This document shows, in pieces, positions 47,701-50,285 of a DNA stretch of 64,000 bases. The DNA is from Sceloporus undulatus (taxonomy: Eukaryota > Chordata > Lepidosauria > Squamata > Phrynosomatidae): the NCBI RefSeq assembly GCF_019175285.1, contig NC_056528.1, positions 15,646,792 to 15,710,791 on the forward strand, given 5' to 3'. The notes beneath the pieces were generated by a model. It saw only the letters and a program-made list of their open reading frames with translations. It did not search any database and was not told the origin of the DNA. The position numbers and the translations under genes are program-made. How positions within the stretch are numbered: the first letter of the stretch is position 1; each line of letters opens with the position of its first letter.

Positions 47701-50285
47701 GCTGTAGGTCATCAAAAGAACCATTTCCAAGAGGCCTCTGTTCCTCAGGAGTTGCAAAAACTGGAAGGTGGCATCAGTCACCGCAAGTCTCCATGTTTCA
47801 TTCCCAGGGAACTGATCTCAGCATCTCTCAGGCATAAAGGATGCTAGGGAATGACCTCAGTCTTAAGGGCTTGGGTTCAAGAGATGACTTCTCTTGAATG
47901 GTTTTAAGGGGATGGCTTTAAGCAGAGAAGGCACACCTACAAATAGAAACCAATGCCTTGGTGAAGCATGGAATAACATTGCATCACTTGGACAGCTGTG
48001 GTGAATATCCAAAGTCCACCCCGTCAAATGATCCCTAGCTCTGGGCACAAGGGAGAAGTAGGCAGTGCCACCCACCATAGCCTGGCACATCTCCCAGACA
48101 GTCCACCCAAACTCAGGGGTCTACATTTGGTCTCATCTTAGGTCCTATCCAAGCCAGGTGTTGGTTCCTCACTATGGATAATCTAGCCTTTCCCCATCAT
48201 GGGTTCTTAAGAACAAACCCACCAAGGTTTCCACAGGTCAACAGGCAACTCATGGGCAAGGAATGGTGGGCCTACTTTCCAGGTTCTTTCATGATTCTCT
48301 CATGGTGACCACAGTTTGTCTATATTTGAGGTGTCCAATGTCTGTAGATGCATCTATGACTTGCAGAATCCCCAGAATCCCATAGCCTGGAGCCATAGCA
48401 ATTTAAAGTGGTGCCAAACTGGGTTATTTCTGCAGCCTACATCTCCGCAGTCCAGCCTCAGAGGATGTCATCATAACCCTCTCCCTGAAATGTTTCTGGA
48501 GCACAAAGCAGCGGAGGCACACAGACCCCATAAAAGCAGGCAACATCAGCACAACCCCATTTATTGATATCTATTCCAAGGATTTATAGCCCGCCTTTCT
48601 CCCACAATGGGATTTCATTAAGACTTCTCTAGTTCCCAACTCTCTCCTTTCCTGGAGAACATGATGTCACTGGGAGGAATCCCTCGAGGGTCTGGCGTTT
48701 CCACATAACATCACAGCCCTTTCCCAAATTGCAGGAAACAAAAGTTTAAAAAGGGGGTGTCTCTTTCCCCAGCTGCAAACACCTCCAAATTTGCAGAATT
48801 ACACACATCAGACACCGAGCCCAGGATTAAATTGGAGCAGCCTTGCCCAGCCAAAGACATTGTCTAGCAAACATGGGCTAGGCAGTGGTGCCCAAACTTT
48901 GGTCCTCCAGATGTTTGGGACTTCGAATCCCAGAATTCCTAACCGTTGGCCAAGTTTTATGAGATGTCGAGCCTTCTCTATCAGAGAGCTCAAGAGCTCT
49001 CTAGATACGTATTCTTTCTCTTAGTGAGCCTCAAGGGTGCTACAAGAGCTCTCTACATACTGATTCTTTCAGTGAGTCTCAAAGATGCTACAAGATCTAC
49101 TGGTATCTATTTATCGATTCTTTTCTTTAGTGAGTCTCAAAGGTGCTACAGGATTTCTCTACATACTGAGTATCTTTACATACTATATAATCTCTCTACA
49201 TACATACATATGTATACCCACACACACACATATATATATACATGTGATCTCTCTACATACTGATTCTTTCTTTCAGTGATACTCAAAGGTGCTGCAGGAT
49301 CTCTCTACATACTATATGATTTCTCTGCATACTGATCTCTCTACATGCATATATATACATACATAGGTATACACACACATTTGTATATATACATATGAAC
49401 TCTCTACCTACATATACATACATATATACATACACACACATATGATCTCTGTACATACTAAGTCTCTACATACTGAGTCACATTGCATACTGATTCTTCC
49501 TTTCACTGAGTCTCAAATGTGCTGCAGGATCTCTCTACATATATATATACATACATATATATATACACACACACATATATGTATGTATACATATCTCTCT
49601 ACATACTGACTCTACATACTTTCTACATATTATATGATCTCTCTACATACTGATCTCTCTATATGCCTATACATGCATACATATGTACACATATACATAC
49701 ATATATATATGTATGCATATGATCTCTCTACATAGTTTCTCTCAGTGAGTCTCTGAGATGCTACAGGATCTCTCTACAGACTGCTTCTACAGACTATTAT
49801 GGCTATATCTTTGAATTTTGGGGGGATATTTGACTTGGGAAAGATTTCCTGAAGCTGGTGGCTCTGCAAGGGGCTTGGGAACAACTCCCCAGGAGCAAAA
49901 AGGGACTGACTCGCGAGTAGACCCATCCTCCCTCCATCAACAGGGCTGCAACACCCAGCACTGAATTCCACTGAACTCAATGGAGATCAACTTGTGCGTA
50001 AAAGAGCGCTTGGACCTTGCGCTGCGCAAAAAAGATGCTGCATAGGATCAACAGCCATGCGGCTTACTCGCGAGTAAAGGCGACCAAAGGAGGGTCCAGC
50101 CAGCCTTCCCCCCCAAACCCCAGGCATTTCTTCCTCCCTCCTGCCCCGATCCAAAGCCACTCACCTGCATCTGGAGCCCCCGAGCCTCCTTCCCAGCTCC
50201 TTGCCTCCAGATCCTGTCTCCTGCGCTGCCTTTCCAAAGTTTCCAAGGTTTGGGACCAGAGGAGAAAGAGCAGCAAAGGGAGCAT
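1..50285 (-). CDS. Fibrillar-type procollagen alpha chain with TSPN domain (gene-level entry, spliced, 3' part off window)
   Basis: This is a secreted extracellular-matrix collagen chain, read from separate exons with consensus splice sites and matching phases. Domain order is signal peptide, TSPN/laminin-G-like domain (five exons including exon 1), a hydrophilic variable region, a short minor collagen helix, a Trp-containing non-collagenous linker, then a main Gly-X-Y helix. Full main-helix exons are 54, 45 or 108 bp, and all but the first start on an intact Gly codon; this is the fibrillar-collagen pattern, not the mixed sizes of FACIT collagens. About 142 main-helix triplets are visible; the rest of the helix and the C-propeptide would lie beyond position 1. 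The TSPN resembles clade V/XI collagens ([15 protein letters not shown], a C-rich end), but the linker and the helix imperfections are more like the XXIV/XXVII class. I cannot assign a type number, so no symbol is given. It lies directly downstream of CACNA1B on the same strand. Confidence 0.9.
721..774 (-). CDS. Collagen exon 32, 54 bp
   Basis: The exon encodes [18 protein letters not shown], acceptor CCAAACAG, donor CCG|GTAAGA. Confidence 0.93.
903..956 (-). CDS. Collagen exon 31, 54 bp
   Basis: The exon encodes [18 protein letters not shown], acceptor CTTTTTAG, donor ACG|GTAAGT. Confidence 0.92.
1447..1491 (-). CDS. Collagen exon 30, 45 bp, with one Gly substitution
   Basis: The exon encodes [15 protein letters not shown]. 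The fifth triplet is TPA, Thr replacing Gly, with register kept (triplet 130 of the main helix). Acceptor is TCCTGCAG, donor GCT|GTGAGT. Confidence 0.88.
1822..1875 (-). CDS. Collagen exon 29, 54 bp
   Basis: The exon encodes [18 protein letters not shown], acceptor CTTTCCAG. The donor CAG|GTTCCC is weaker than its neighbours, but it is the only GT that gives a multiple of 9 bp. Confidence 0.88.
2428..2472 (-). CDS. Collagen exon 28, 45 bp
   Basis: The exon encodes [15 protein letters not shown], acceptor CTTTCCAG, donor CCA|GTAAGT. Confidence 0.93.
2844..2897 (-). CDS. Collagen exon 27, 54 bp
   Basis: The exon encodes [18 protein letters not shown], acceptor AACTGCAG, donor CGG|GTAATG. Confidence 0.93.
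3469..3522 (-). CDS. Collagen exon 26, 54 bp
   Basis: The exon encodes [18 protein letters not shown], acceptor ATTTCAG, donor AAG|GTTAGT. Confidence 0.93.
3711..3862 (-). repeat. Sauria-type tRNA SINE, partial
   Basis: Reverse orientation: tail 'GTGTGCCTTCAGGTCAACTC', then the 'TTGGCACAATTTATTCAGAGG' body and the 'CTGAGTGTGATTTACCAAGG' region, as in other copies here. Confidence 0.75.
4059..4166 (-). CDS. Collagen exon 25, 108 bp
   Basis: Twelve perfect triplets run from [15 protein letters not shown] to [12 protein letters not shown]. The exon has double the 54-bp unit, acceptor TTTTTCAG and donor GAA|GTAAGG. Confidence 0.94.
4435..4488 (-). CDS. Collagen exon 24, 54 bp
   Basis: The exon encodes [18 protein letters not shown], acceptor TCTCTAG, donor CAG|GTAGAG. 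The acceptor is preceded by a CT-rich tract (GA-rich on the plus strand). Confidence 0.92.
4806..4916 (-). repeat. Sauria-type tRNA SINE, head half
   Basis: Reverse copy with 'GGCTGAGAGAGTGTGACTTG' and the tRNA-like head 'CAGAGTCCTGGTCTAGCACT'. Confidence 0.75.
5067..5111 (-). CDS. Collagen exon 23, 45 bp
   Basis: The exon encodes [15 protein letters not shown], acceptor CATTCAAG, donor CAG|GTAAGT. Confidence 0.93.
5430..5850. repeat. Minisatellite, about 100-bp unit, roughly four copies
   Basis: Diverged units repeat 'TTCTCACTAGAGCACCGGGT', 'CTGAGGTGTCACCCGGTGCC', 'ATCTGCACC', and 'TAATGACTCCAGAA'-like blocks. It lies in the intron between collagen exons 22 and 23. Confidence 0.85.
5907..5960 (-). 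CDS. Collagen exon 22, 54 bp
   Basis: The exon encodes [18 protein letters not shown], acceptor TGTTACAG, donor ATG|GTATGT. A minisatellite ends about 60 bp beyond its donor, inside the downstream intron. Confidence 0.93.
6588..6632 (-). CDS. Collagen exon 21, 45 bp
   Basis: The exon encodes [15 protein letters not shown], acceptor CTTTGCAG, donor CCA|GTAAGA. Confidence 0.93.
6893..6946 (-). CDS. Collagen exon 20, 54 bp
   Basis: The exon encodes [18 protein letters not shown], acceptor TTTCTAG, donor CAG|GTGAGC. Confidence 0.93.
7601..7645 (-). CDS. Collagen exon 19, 45 bp
   Basis: The exon encodes [15 protein letters not shown], acceptor CCTTTAG, donor CAG|GTATGT. Confidence 0.93.
7905..7987 (+). 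mobile_element. Half copy of palindromic MITE family 1
   Basis: The end 'TTAAAGTGGCACCAAACTGC', 'ATTATTTCTACAGTGCAGAT' is shared with complete copies at 37165, 41495 and 14316. Confidence 0.7.
7999..8053. repeat. (TA)n microsatellite
   Basis: About 27 uninterrupted TA units directly follow the MITE end; translated frames over it are spurious Ile/Tyr repeats. Confidence 0.98.
8272..8325 (-). CDS. Collagen exon 18, 54 bp
   Basis: The exon encodes [18 protein letters not shown], acceptor TTTTATAG, donor CAG|GTGAGT. Confidence 0.93.
8597..8757 (+). repeat. Sauria-type tRNA SINE, diverged
   Basis: Forward copy with 'CTCAACCATGGAAACCTACT', 'CCTCCTCTGAATAAATCTTG' and a degraded Bov-B-like tail. 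Confidence 0.75.
8810..8900 (+). mobile_element. Half copy of palindromic MITE family 1
   Basis: It carries 'AAGCCATGGCCGTTAAAGCA', 'AACTGCATTACTTCTCCAGT' and 'GCAGAT', the right half of the family. Confidence 0.65.
9629..9673 (-). CDS. Collagen exon 17, 45 bp, with cysteine
   Basis: The exon encodes [15 protein letters not shown], five perfect triplets. A cysteine occupies the X position of a main-helix triplet, which is unusual in fibrillar collagens. Donor is GCG|GTAATA, acceptor TTCCAG. Confidence 0.9.
9960..10180. repeat. Dispersed repeat with TTTCTGTACAGAAAA motifs
   Basis: Several short near-palindromic units ('TTTCTGTACAGAAAATGCGC', 'TTTCTGTGCAGAAAAAGCAG') occur in a row. Similar sequence recurs near 24540-24680 and 59110-59365. 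Confidence 0.55.
10247..10300 (-). CDS. Collagen exon 16, 54 bp
   Basis: The exon encodes [18 protein letters not shown], six perfect triplets, acceptor TTTTATAG, donor ATG|GTGAGC. Confidence 0.93.
10705..10749 (-). CDS. Collagen exon 15, 45 bp
   Basis: The exon encodes [15 protein letters not shown], five perfect triplets, donor CAG|GTAAG, acceptor CCTCAG. Confidence 0.93.
10933..11075 (-). mobile_element. CR1 LINE 3' end fragment
   Basis: 'GAAGAGACCCCAAGGGCCAT' followed by 'CCAATCCAACCCC' is the reverse complement of the CR1 3' region common in sauropsids. Confidence 0.7.
11288..11341 (-). CDS. Collagen exon 14, 54 bp
   Basis: The exon encodes [18 protein letters not shown], six perfect triplets, donor AAG|GTGAGT, acceptor TCCTCAG. 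Confidence 0.93.
11567..11620 (-). CDS. Collagen exon 13, 54 bp
   Basis: The exon encodes [18 protein letters not shown] between acceptor AAATTAG and donor GAG|GTGAGT. This is about where classical fibrillar chains carry a KGHR cross-link motif, which is absent here. Confidence 0.93.
11702..11805. mobile_element. Palindromic MITE family 2, diverged copy
   Basis: It contains 'GACCCCCAGCATTCCTTACT' and 'CAGTTCAACAACATCTGGAG', the inner arms of the family seen complete at 44622-44747. Confidence 0.55.
12030..12264 (+). repeat. 5S-rRNA-derived SINE (5S-Sauria type)
   Basis: The head 'ACCAGATCCCATGTGATCTT', 'GGGCGCCAA', 'CTTGGATGGGAGACC' matches the internal promoter region of vertebrate 5S rRNA. 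It is followed by the same Bov-B-like tail as the tRNA SINEs ('CCATAAATCAAC', 'GCTTGAAGGCATGTACACAC'). It is not a functional 5S gene. Confidence 0.85.
12687..12794 (-). CDS. Collagen exon 12, 108 bp, with one Gly substitution
   Basis: Twelve triplets run from [15 protein letters not shown] to GPPGPPGEQ. The ninth triplet is QNL (context [13 protein letters not shown]), so Gly is replaced by Gln while the register is kept. It is triplet 20 of the main helix. Donor is CAG|GTAAGA. Confidence 0.93.
13437..13490 (-). CDS. Collagen exon 11, 54 bp
   Basis: The exon encodes [18 protein letters not shown], six perfect triplets. It contains a tryptophan, which is rare inside a collagen helix. Acceptor is GTCTACAG, donor CAG|GTAAG. 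Confidence 0.93.
13510..13590 (+). repeat. Sauria-type tRNA SINE fragment
   Basis: The body fragment 'CACTCTCAGCCTCAGAGGGA' and 'TGCCAGGAAAACCCTGTGAT' is present without head or tail. Confidence 0.65.
13688..13741 (-). CDS. Collagen exon 10: start of main helix, 54 bp
   Basis: The exon encodes [18 protein letters not shown]. The length is the standard 54 bp, but the first triplet is SQT instead of Gly-X-Y, so the uninterrupted helix starts at GPP. Donor is CCT|GTAAGT and acceptor CAACCCAG. Confidence 0.9.
13793..13886 (+). mobile_element. Half copy of palindromic MITE family 1
   Basis: 'AGTGGTGCCAAATTAGATTA' and 'TTTCCGCAGTGCAGACGAAG' form the right terminal half. Confidence 0.65.
14074..14112 (-). 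CDS. Collagen exon 9: short non-collagenous linker, 39 bp
   Basis: The exon encodes [13 protein letters not shown] in phase 0. It is set between a strong polypyrimidine acceptor (TTTTTCTTCTTTGTAG) and donor CCG|GTAAGT. There is no Gly-X-Y repeat; it continues the Trp/aromatic-rich linker of the previous exon up to the main helix. Strong splice sites at both ends and correct phase support it, but its small size leaves some doubt. Confidence 0.7.
14316..14452. mobile_element. Palindromic MITE family 1, complete copy
   Basis: The left end 'GGGGTGCATCTACACTGGAG' with 'AATAATGCAATTTGACA' is mirrored at the right by 'TGTCAAACTGGATTGTTTCT', 'GCAGTGCAGAAATGCAGCC'. The arms form a long hairpin, as in non-autonomous DNA transposons. 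Confidence 0.8.
14650..14744 (+). repeat. SINE 3' end with (TAA)n tail
   Basis: 'AAGCGCTGTGTAAAGCCTAT', 'GGCGGTATACAAATTAA' is the 3' end of a tRNA-derived SINE that runs into about 14 TAA units (14702-14744). Confidence 0.7.
15739..15872. mobile_element. Palindromic MITE family 1, one end incomplete
   Basis: The left terminus 'GGCCGCATCCACACTGCGGA' and inner arms 'ACTTTAACTGCCATGGATTT' / 'CCATGACAGTTAAAGTGCCA' are present. The right terminus is missing or displaced to about 15970. Confidence 0.7.
17015..17197 (-). repeat. Sauria-type tRNA SINE
   Basis: Reverse copy: 'TTATGTGCCTTCAAGTTGCT' tail, 'GTTTGCCATTGCCTTCTTCT' body, degraded tRNA head. Confidence 0.75.
17219..17250. repeat. (TCCA)n microsatellite
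   Basis: About eight tandem TCCA units occur here. Confidence 0.95.
17783..17926 (+). repeat. Sauria-type tRNA SINE, 5' truncated
   Basis: Body 'CTCTCAGCCTCAGAGGATGG' and tail 'GTTGCCATAAGTCAGAAATG', 'GCTTGAAGGCATACAACAAC'. Confidence 0.85.
17935..18320 (+). mobile_element. Bov-B LINE 3' end (ORF2 C-terminus and tail), broken
   Basis: Translation across several stops reads [29 protein letters not shown] and [16 protein letters not shown]. This matches the Bov-B ORF2 end (DSLEKxxMLGKxEGxRxRGRxxxRWxD ... WRSxIxxV). Two successive tail-like segments ('GGTCACCATAAAGTTGAAGT', 'GGCTGCCACAAGTTGACTCA') follow. It lies directly beside a SINE that borrows the same type of tail. Confidence 0.75.
18530..18649 (-). 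CDS. Collagen exon 8: end of minor helix and NC2 linker, 120 bp
   Basis: The exon holds eight triplets ([24 protein letters not shown]) and then leaves the repeat with [16 protein letters not shown]. That segment is probably an amphipathic helix with two tryptophans and forms the non-collagenous linker between minor and main helices. Acceptor is CTTCCCAG and donor ATG|GTAAGC. Confidence 0.9.
18763..18807 (-). CDS. Collagen exon 7: minor helix, 45 bp
   Basis: The exon encodes [15 protein letters not shown] between acceptor TTTGCAG and donor AAG|GTGAGT. There are five intact Gly-X-Y triplets, the first containing a cysteine that could form an interchain disulfide. Confidence 0.92.
19199..19335. 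repeat. Short tandem repeat, about 20-22-bp unit, six copies
   Basis: Units read like 'GACATGTCCTACATTGCTAG' with diverged outer copies ('CGTGCCCTACATTTCCAGAA'). Confidence 0.85.
19341..19550. mobile_element. Palindromic element (about 210 bp)
   Basis: The arms 'CTTAGCAAAAGTGAAGAGTT ... GGCTTCCAGTTCTAGGAA' and 'TTCCTAGGAACAAGAAGCC ... CTTCACTTTTGCTAAG' are inverted repeats. The outer ends 'CCCCCCATCTACATACAGAG' and 'CTCTATATATAGATGGGGGG' also match. A MITE-like hairpin; family unknown. Confidence 0.75.
20106..20219. mobile_element. Palindromic MITE family 1, diverged copy
   Basis: 'GAGCCATGGCAGTTAAAATG' and 'ATCATTTCGACAGTGTAGCT' are the family's right half; the left half is eroded. Confidence 0.65.
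20608..21441 (-). CDS. Collagen exon 6: variable region and start of minor helix
   Basis: A single 834-bp exon (278 codons, phase 0 both ends) begins [14 protein letters not shown] and ends [12 protein letters not shown] before donor CCT|GTAAGT. It encodes a hydrophilic, probably disordered region. An acidic stretch ([17 protein letters not shown]) is followed by Ser/Lys/Arg/Pro-rich sequence, with sequons NVS, NST and NHS. The last four triplets open the minor collagen helix. In type V/XI genes the variable region is spread over several exons, and in XXIV/XXVII a large exon also contains the TSPN domain. This arrangement matches neither exactly. Confidence 0.88.
21645..21780. mobile_element. 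Palindromic MITE family 2 copy
   Basis: Arms 'GACTTCAGACCCCAGAAGTC' and 'ATCTGGAGGACCAAAGGTTT' belong to the family that is complete at 44622-44747. Confidence 0.65.
21790..21932. mobile_element. Palindromic MITE family 2 copy
   Basis: 'GGTTCTCCACTAGTGGGATG' and 'CTGTTGAGAACC' form the ends, with 'TTGGACTTCAATTCCCAGAA' and 'TCTGAGAGTTGAAGTTCATC' as inner arms. Confidence 0.65.
22636..22645. other. Assembly gap (10 N)
   Basis: Ten ambiguous bases interrupt intron 5 about 350 bp downstream (gene sense) of the candidate alternative first exon. The true gap length is unknown. Confidence 0.99.
22999..23073 (-). CDS. Candidate alternative first exon with its own signal peptide
   Basis: On the minus strand, 25 codons start [18 protein letters not shown] and end PTAGIFK, followed by the donor AAG|GTAGGT in phase 0. 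This is a textbook signal peptide: short polar start, 12-residue hydrophobic core, small residues before a likely cleavage after TAG. It sits in intron 5, and the next downstream exon (20608-21441) also begins in phase 0. Splicing would give a collagen without the TSPN domain. COL9A1 is known to use such an intragenic second promoter and signal exon. The alternative reading is an in-frame 78-bp cassette exon, because a possible acceptor (ATATCCAG) lies just before AGC-ATG. No clear TATA box was seen. Confidence 0.6.
23320..23342. repeat. (AG)n microsatellite
   Basis: About eleven AG units lie roughly 250 bp 5' of the candidate alternative first exon (CT-rich on the gene strand). Confidence 0.97.
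24303..24515 (+). repeat. tRNA-derived SINE of a second family
   Basis: An A-box-like 'TGGCACAGTAGTTAAATGCC' and B-box-like 'GGTTGTGAGTTGAATCCC' form the head. The 3' end 'TAAACCGCTTAGTCCTAG', 'GGTATCGAAATGCAAATGCT' matches the SINE end near 14650, not the Bov-B-like tail. Confidence 0.75.
25571..25824. mobile_element. Tc1/mariner-type palindromic MITE with TA duplications
   Basis: The 254-bp element begins CAGTGGTGCCTCGGGTTACG and ends in the inverted copy 'CGTATCCCGAGGTACCACTG'. It is flanked on both sides by TA, the Tc1/mariner target duplication. The inside is built of repeated 'TTCGTAACCCG'-like units in both directions. Confidence 0.88.
28042..28375 (+). repeat. Sauria-type tRNA SINE with an inverted head duplication
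   Basis: The head 'GTTTGAGTGTTAGACTATGG' to 'CAGGGTTCGATTCCCA' is followed by an inverted head (28096-28158). A full body and tail then follow ('CCGTAAGTCAGAAACAACTT', 'AAAGGCACACAACAACAGCA'). Confidence 0.85.
30125..30224 (+). mobile_element. Half copy of palindromic MITE family 1
   Basis: 'AGTGGTGCCAAACTGCATTA' and 'TTTCTGCAGTTCAGATGCAA' form the right end. Confidence 0.7.
30829..31262 (+). repeat. Sauria-type tRNA SINE interrupted by a MITE
   Basis: The SINE head ('CAGTGTAATGTACTGGTTTG', 'AGGACTAGGACT') resumes after the insertion with 'CGATTCCCCACTCAGCCATG'. It ends in the tail 'CCCCATAAGTCGGAAATGAC', 'TCGAAGGCACACAACAACAA'. Confidence 0.88.
30872..31098. mobile_element. Palindromic MITE (hAT-like) inserted in the SINE
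   Basis: Arms of about 90 bp ('TACAGACTGCCAAAATAAAG', 'CTCTTTGGAGGTATGCTATT') are repeated in reverse at 31010-31095. The inner part also folds back. Flanks GACTCATA/GACTTATC suggest an 8-bp duplication, as hAT elements make. Confidence 0.82.
31784..31939 (-). CDS. Collagen exon 5: end of TSPN domain, cysteine-rich
   Basis: The exon has 156 bp (52 codons), phase 0 at both ends, acceptor TTTCCAG and donor CAG|GTAAAC. It encodes [20 protein letters not shown] and then HACYSSC. The 'FEG-x-L-x-Q-L' strand followed by a conserved cysteine cluster closes the TSPN domain. The remainder (HPTDEEAQ to FPQVWTQ) is hydrophilic linker. Phase 0 allows direct joining to the variable-region exon at 20608-21441. 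Confidence 0.88.
32062..32150 (-). repeat. Sauria-type tRNA SINE head fragment
   Basis: Reverse copy with 'GGGTTTGAACCCTGGTCTCC' (B-box region) and 'AGAGTCATAATCTCC'. Confidence 0.7.
32321..32516 (-). CDS. Collagen exon 4: core of TSPN domain
   Basis: The exon has 196 bp (one base plus 65 codons). It contains [25 protein letters not shown] and [12 protein letters not shown]. The D-G-x-W-H-R-I-x-L-S motif, the following Y/V-D-C strand and the late 'G-L-V-V-I-G-G' strand are the family hallmark of TSPN/laminin-G-like domains. The exon ends FEIPFE in phase 0 with donor GAG|GTGCGG. Confidence 0.9.
32708..32731. repeat. (GGGA)n microsatellite
   Basis: About five GGGA units lie next to the exon 3 donor, about 14 bp into the intron. 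Confidence 0.95.
32745..32903 (-). CDS. Collagen exon 3: TSPN domain
   Basis: The exon has 159 bp and continues the frame of exon 2 (AA+C gives Asn). It encodes [20 protein letters not shown], then a beta-strand-rich segment ending SRRRHY. The 'F-x-D-E-L-S-L-L' start corresponds to the 'FPEDFSILTTV' strand of type V/XI TSPN domains. The donor is GA|GTGAGC. A competing acceptor CTTTGCAG lies 8 bp inside, but only the outer acceptor keeps the frame. Confidence 0.85.
33816..33963 (-). CDS. Collagen exon 2: start of TSPN domain
   Basis: The exon has 148 bp, enters in phase 1 and leaves with two bases of a codon; acceptor ATACAG and donor AA|GTGAGT. It encodes [20 protein letters not shown] and continues through [12 protein letters not shown] to AFGE. 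The pattern 'V-x-L-L-x-x-L ... C ... AFxExF' matches the start of TSPN domains in fibrillar collagens. Two N-glycosylation sequons (NVS, NCS) are visible. Confidence 0.85.
34249..34272. repeat. (TTTA)n microsatellite
   Basis: Six TTTA units are followed by 'GGTATTTATATCCCTCCCTT', a common squamate repeat end. Confidence 0.9.
35190..35368 (-). repeat. Sauria-type tRNA SINE, tail truncated
   Basis: 'TTGGCAAGATTTGTTCAAGG', 'GCTGAGAGAGTGTGACTTGC' and head 'GCTCAAACCACTACACCAAA'. Confidence 0.85.
35565..35662 (+). repeat. Sauria-type tRNA SINE, 3' part
   Basis: 'AACCCCATGATAGGTTTGTC' and tail 'TCGCTATAAATCAGAAACGA', 'CTTGAAGGCACACTACAACA'. Confidence 0.85.
36934..37120 (-). repeat. Sauria-type tRNA SINE
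   Basis: Tail 'TTATGTGCCTTCTAGTCAAC', body 'AAGGCTGAGAGAGTGTGATT', eroded head. Confidence 0.8.
37165..37361. mobile_element. Palindromic MITE family 1, complete copy
   Basis: 'AGGCTGCATCCGCATAGCAG', 'AAATAATCCAGTTTGACACC' at left is mirrored by 'GGTGTCAAACTGGATTATTT', 'CTGCCATGCAGGTGCAACC' at right. This is the best-preserved copy here. Confidence 0.85.
37935..37995 (+). mobile_element. CR1 LINE 3' end fragment
   Basis: 'GACTGGATGGCCCTTGGGGG', 'TCTCTTCAAACTCAATGATT' is the CR1 3' terminus. Confidence 0.75.
39603..39715 (+). mobile_element. Single end of a Tc1/mariner-like element
   Basis: 'TACAGTGCGCCCTTTTTTTA', 'GGAGATCCGTTCCGGACCCC' looks like a mariner/Tigger-type terminus after TA. 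I did not find the matching opposite end. Confidence 0.5.
40440..40668 (-). repeat. Sauria-type tRNA SINE, near full length
   Basis: 'GTTGTTGTTATGTGTTTCCA' tail to head 'CCAATGCTCAAACTGCTACA'. Confidence 0.88.
40750..40912 (+). repeat. Sauria-type tRNA SINE, 5' truncated
   Basis: 'CTCAGCCATGAAAACCATGG', 'CACACCTCCTCTGGACAATG', tail 'CACCATAAGTCAGGAACAAT'. Confidence 0.85.
41180..41320. repeat. Unassigned interspersed repeat fragment
   Basis: 'GGCTAAACCAAAATGCACAA', 'TACAAGCTTTCAAAGTTGGA' resembles a common sauropsid repeat I cannot name with certainty. Confidence 0.35.
41495..41705. mobile_element. Palindromic MITE family 1, complete copy
   Basis: 'CGGCTGCATCTACACTACAG' at left and 'TTTCTGCAGTGTGGCAGTAG' at right, with inner arms 'TTTAACTGCCATGGCATAAT' / 'AGCCATGGAAGTTAAAGCAA'. 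Confidence 0.82.
42220..42785. repeat. Rearranged tandem array, about 85-bp unit with one inverted block
   Basis: At least six units contain 'AAACCATTGATCCATCTAGC', 'CCCATATTGCCAACTCTGAC' and 'TGGCAGCAGCTC'-like blocks. The segment at about 42560-42645 is the same unit in reverse complement, closest to 42418-42505. Confidence 0.82.
43880..44072 (+). repeat. Sauria-type tRNA SINE
   Basis: 'CTCAGCCATGTAAACCCACT' through tail 'GGTCACCATAAATCGGAAAT', 'GACTTGAAGGCACACAGCAG'. Confidence 0.88.
44622..44747. mobile_element. Palindromic MITE family 2, complete copy
   Basis: 'GTGATTCCCAAATTCTGGTC', 'TTTTGGACCTCAGCTCCCAG' is mirrored by 'CTGGGAGCTGAAACCCAAAA', 'CCCAGAGTTTGGGAATCA'. It is a hairpin-forming non-autonomous element. 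Confidence 0.8.
45415..45600 (-). mobile_element. CR1 LINE 3' end fragment
   Basis: 'AGAGACCCCAAGGGCCATCT', 'CACTCCCAACAGATGACCAC', 'AAAGAAGGAGACTCCACTAC' read in reverse are the CR1 3' UTR as seen widely in lizards. Confidence 0.8.
45663..45778 (-). repeat. Sauria-type tRNA SINE, 3' half
   Basis: 'GTTGTTGTGTGGGTTCAAGC', 'TTGGCAAGATTTGTTCAGAA'. Confidence 0.8.
46655..46897 (-). repeat. Sauria-type tRNA SINE, near full length
   Basis: '(GTT)n GTGTGCCTTTCAAGTCAC' tail, 'AAGCTGAGAGAGTGTGACTT' body, head ending 'CTACGCCATGCAGGCTCTC'. Confidence 0.9.
48345..48446 (+). mobile_element. Palindromic MITE family 1, diverged copy
   Basis: 'GTAGATGCATCTATGACTTG' and 'AAAGTGGTGCCAAACTGGGT', 'TATTTCTGCAG' match the family's ends. 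Confidence 0.65.
48885..48960. mobile_element. Palindromic MITE family 2, left half
   Basis: 'CCCAAACTTTGGTCCTCCAG', 'ATGTTTGGGACTTCGAATCC' is the left arm of the family. Confidence 0.65.
49000..49790. repeat. Satellite-like region of AGTGAGTCTCAAAGGTGCTAC units with CA/TA tracts
   Basis: The motif 'AGTGAGTCTCAAAGGTGCTA', 'CAGGATCTCTCTACATACTG' recurs with expanding 'ACATACATATATATACAC'-type microsatellite between copies. Confidence 0.85.
50165..50285 (-). CDS. Collagen exon 1: signal peptide
   Basis: This exon encodes 40 codons plus one base, starting with [13 protein letters not shown], a short n-region followed by a strongly hydrophobic core. The donor reads GCAG|GTGAGT. The frame stays open further upstream, with another Met at about 50330, but the start at 50285 places the hydrophobic core at the N-terminus as a secretory signal needs. 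A basic RQRRR run follows at residues 19-23 and matches the R-X-K/R-R furin consensus. The exon ends in phase 1, which fits the exon at 33816-33963 (codon G+TC, Val). The intron between them would be 16 kb. Confidence 0.75.

Larger units (their letters stand above)
33964..50164 (-). other. Collagen intron 1 (16 kb)
   Basis: No exon with collagen, TSPN or other recognisable protein content was found. The intron carries SINE copies in both orientations, CR1 ends, palindromic MITEs, a rearranged tandem array at 42220-42785 and a satellite-like region at 49000-49790. A large 5' intron is usual for fibrillar collagen genes. Confidence 0.6.
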
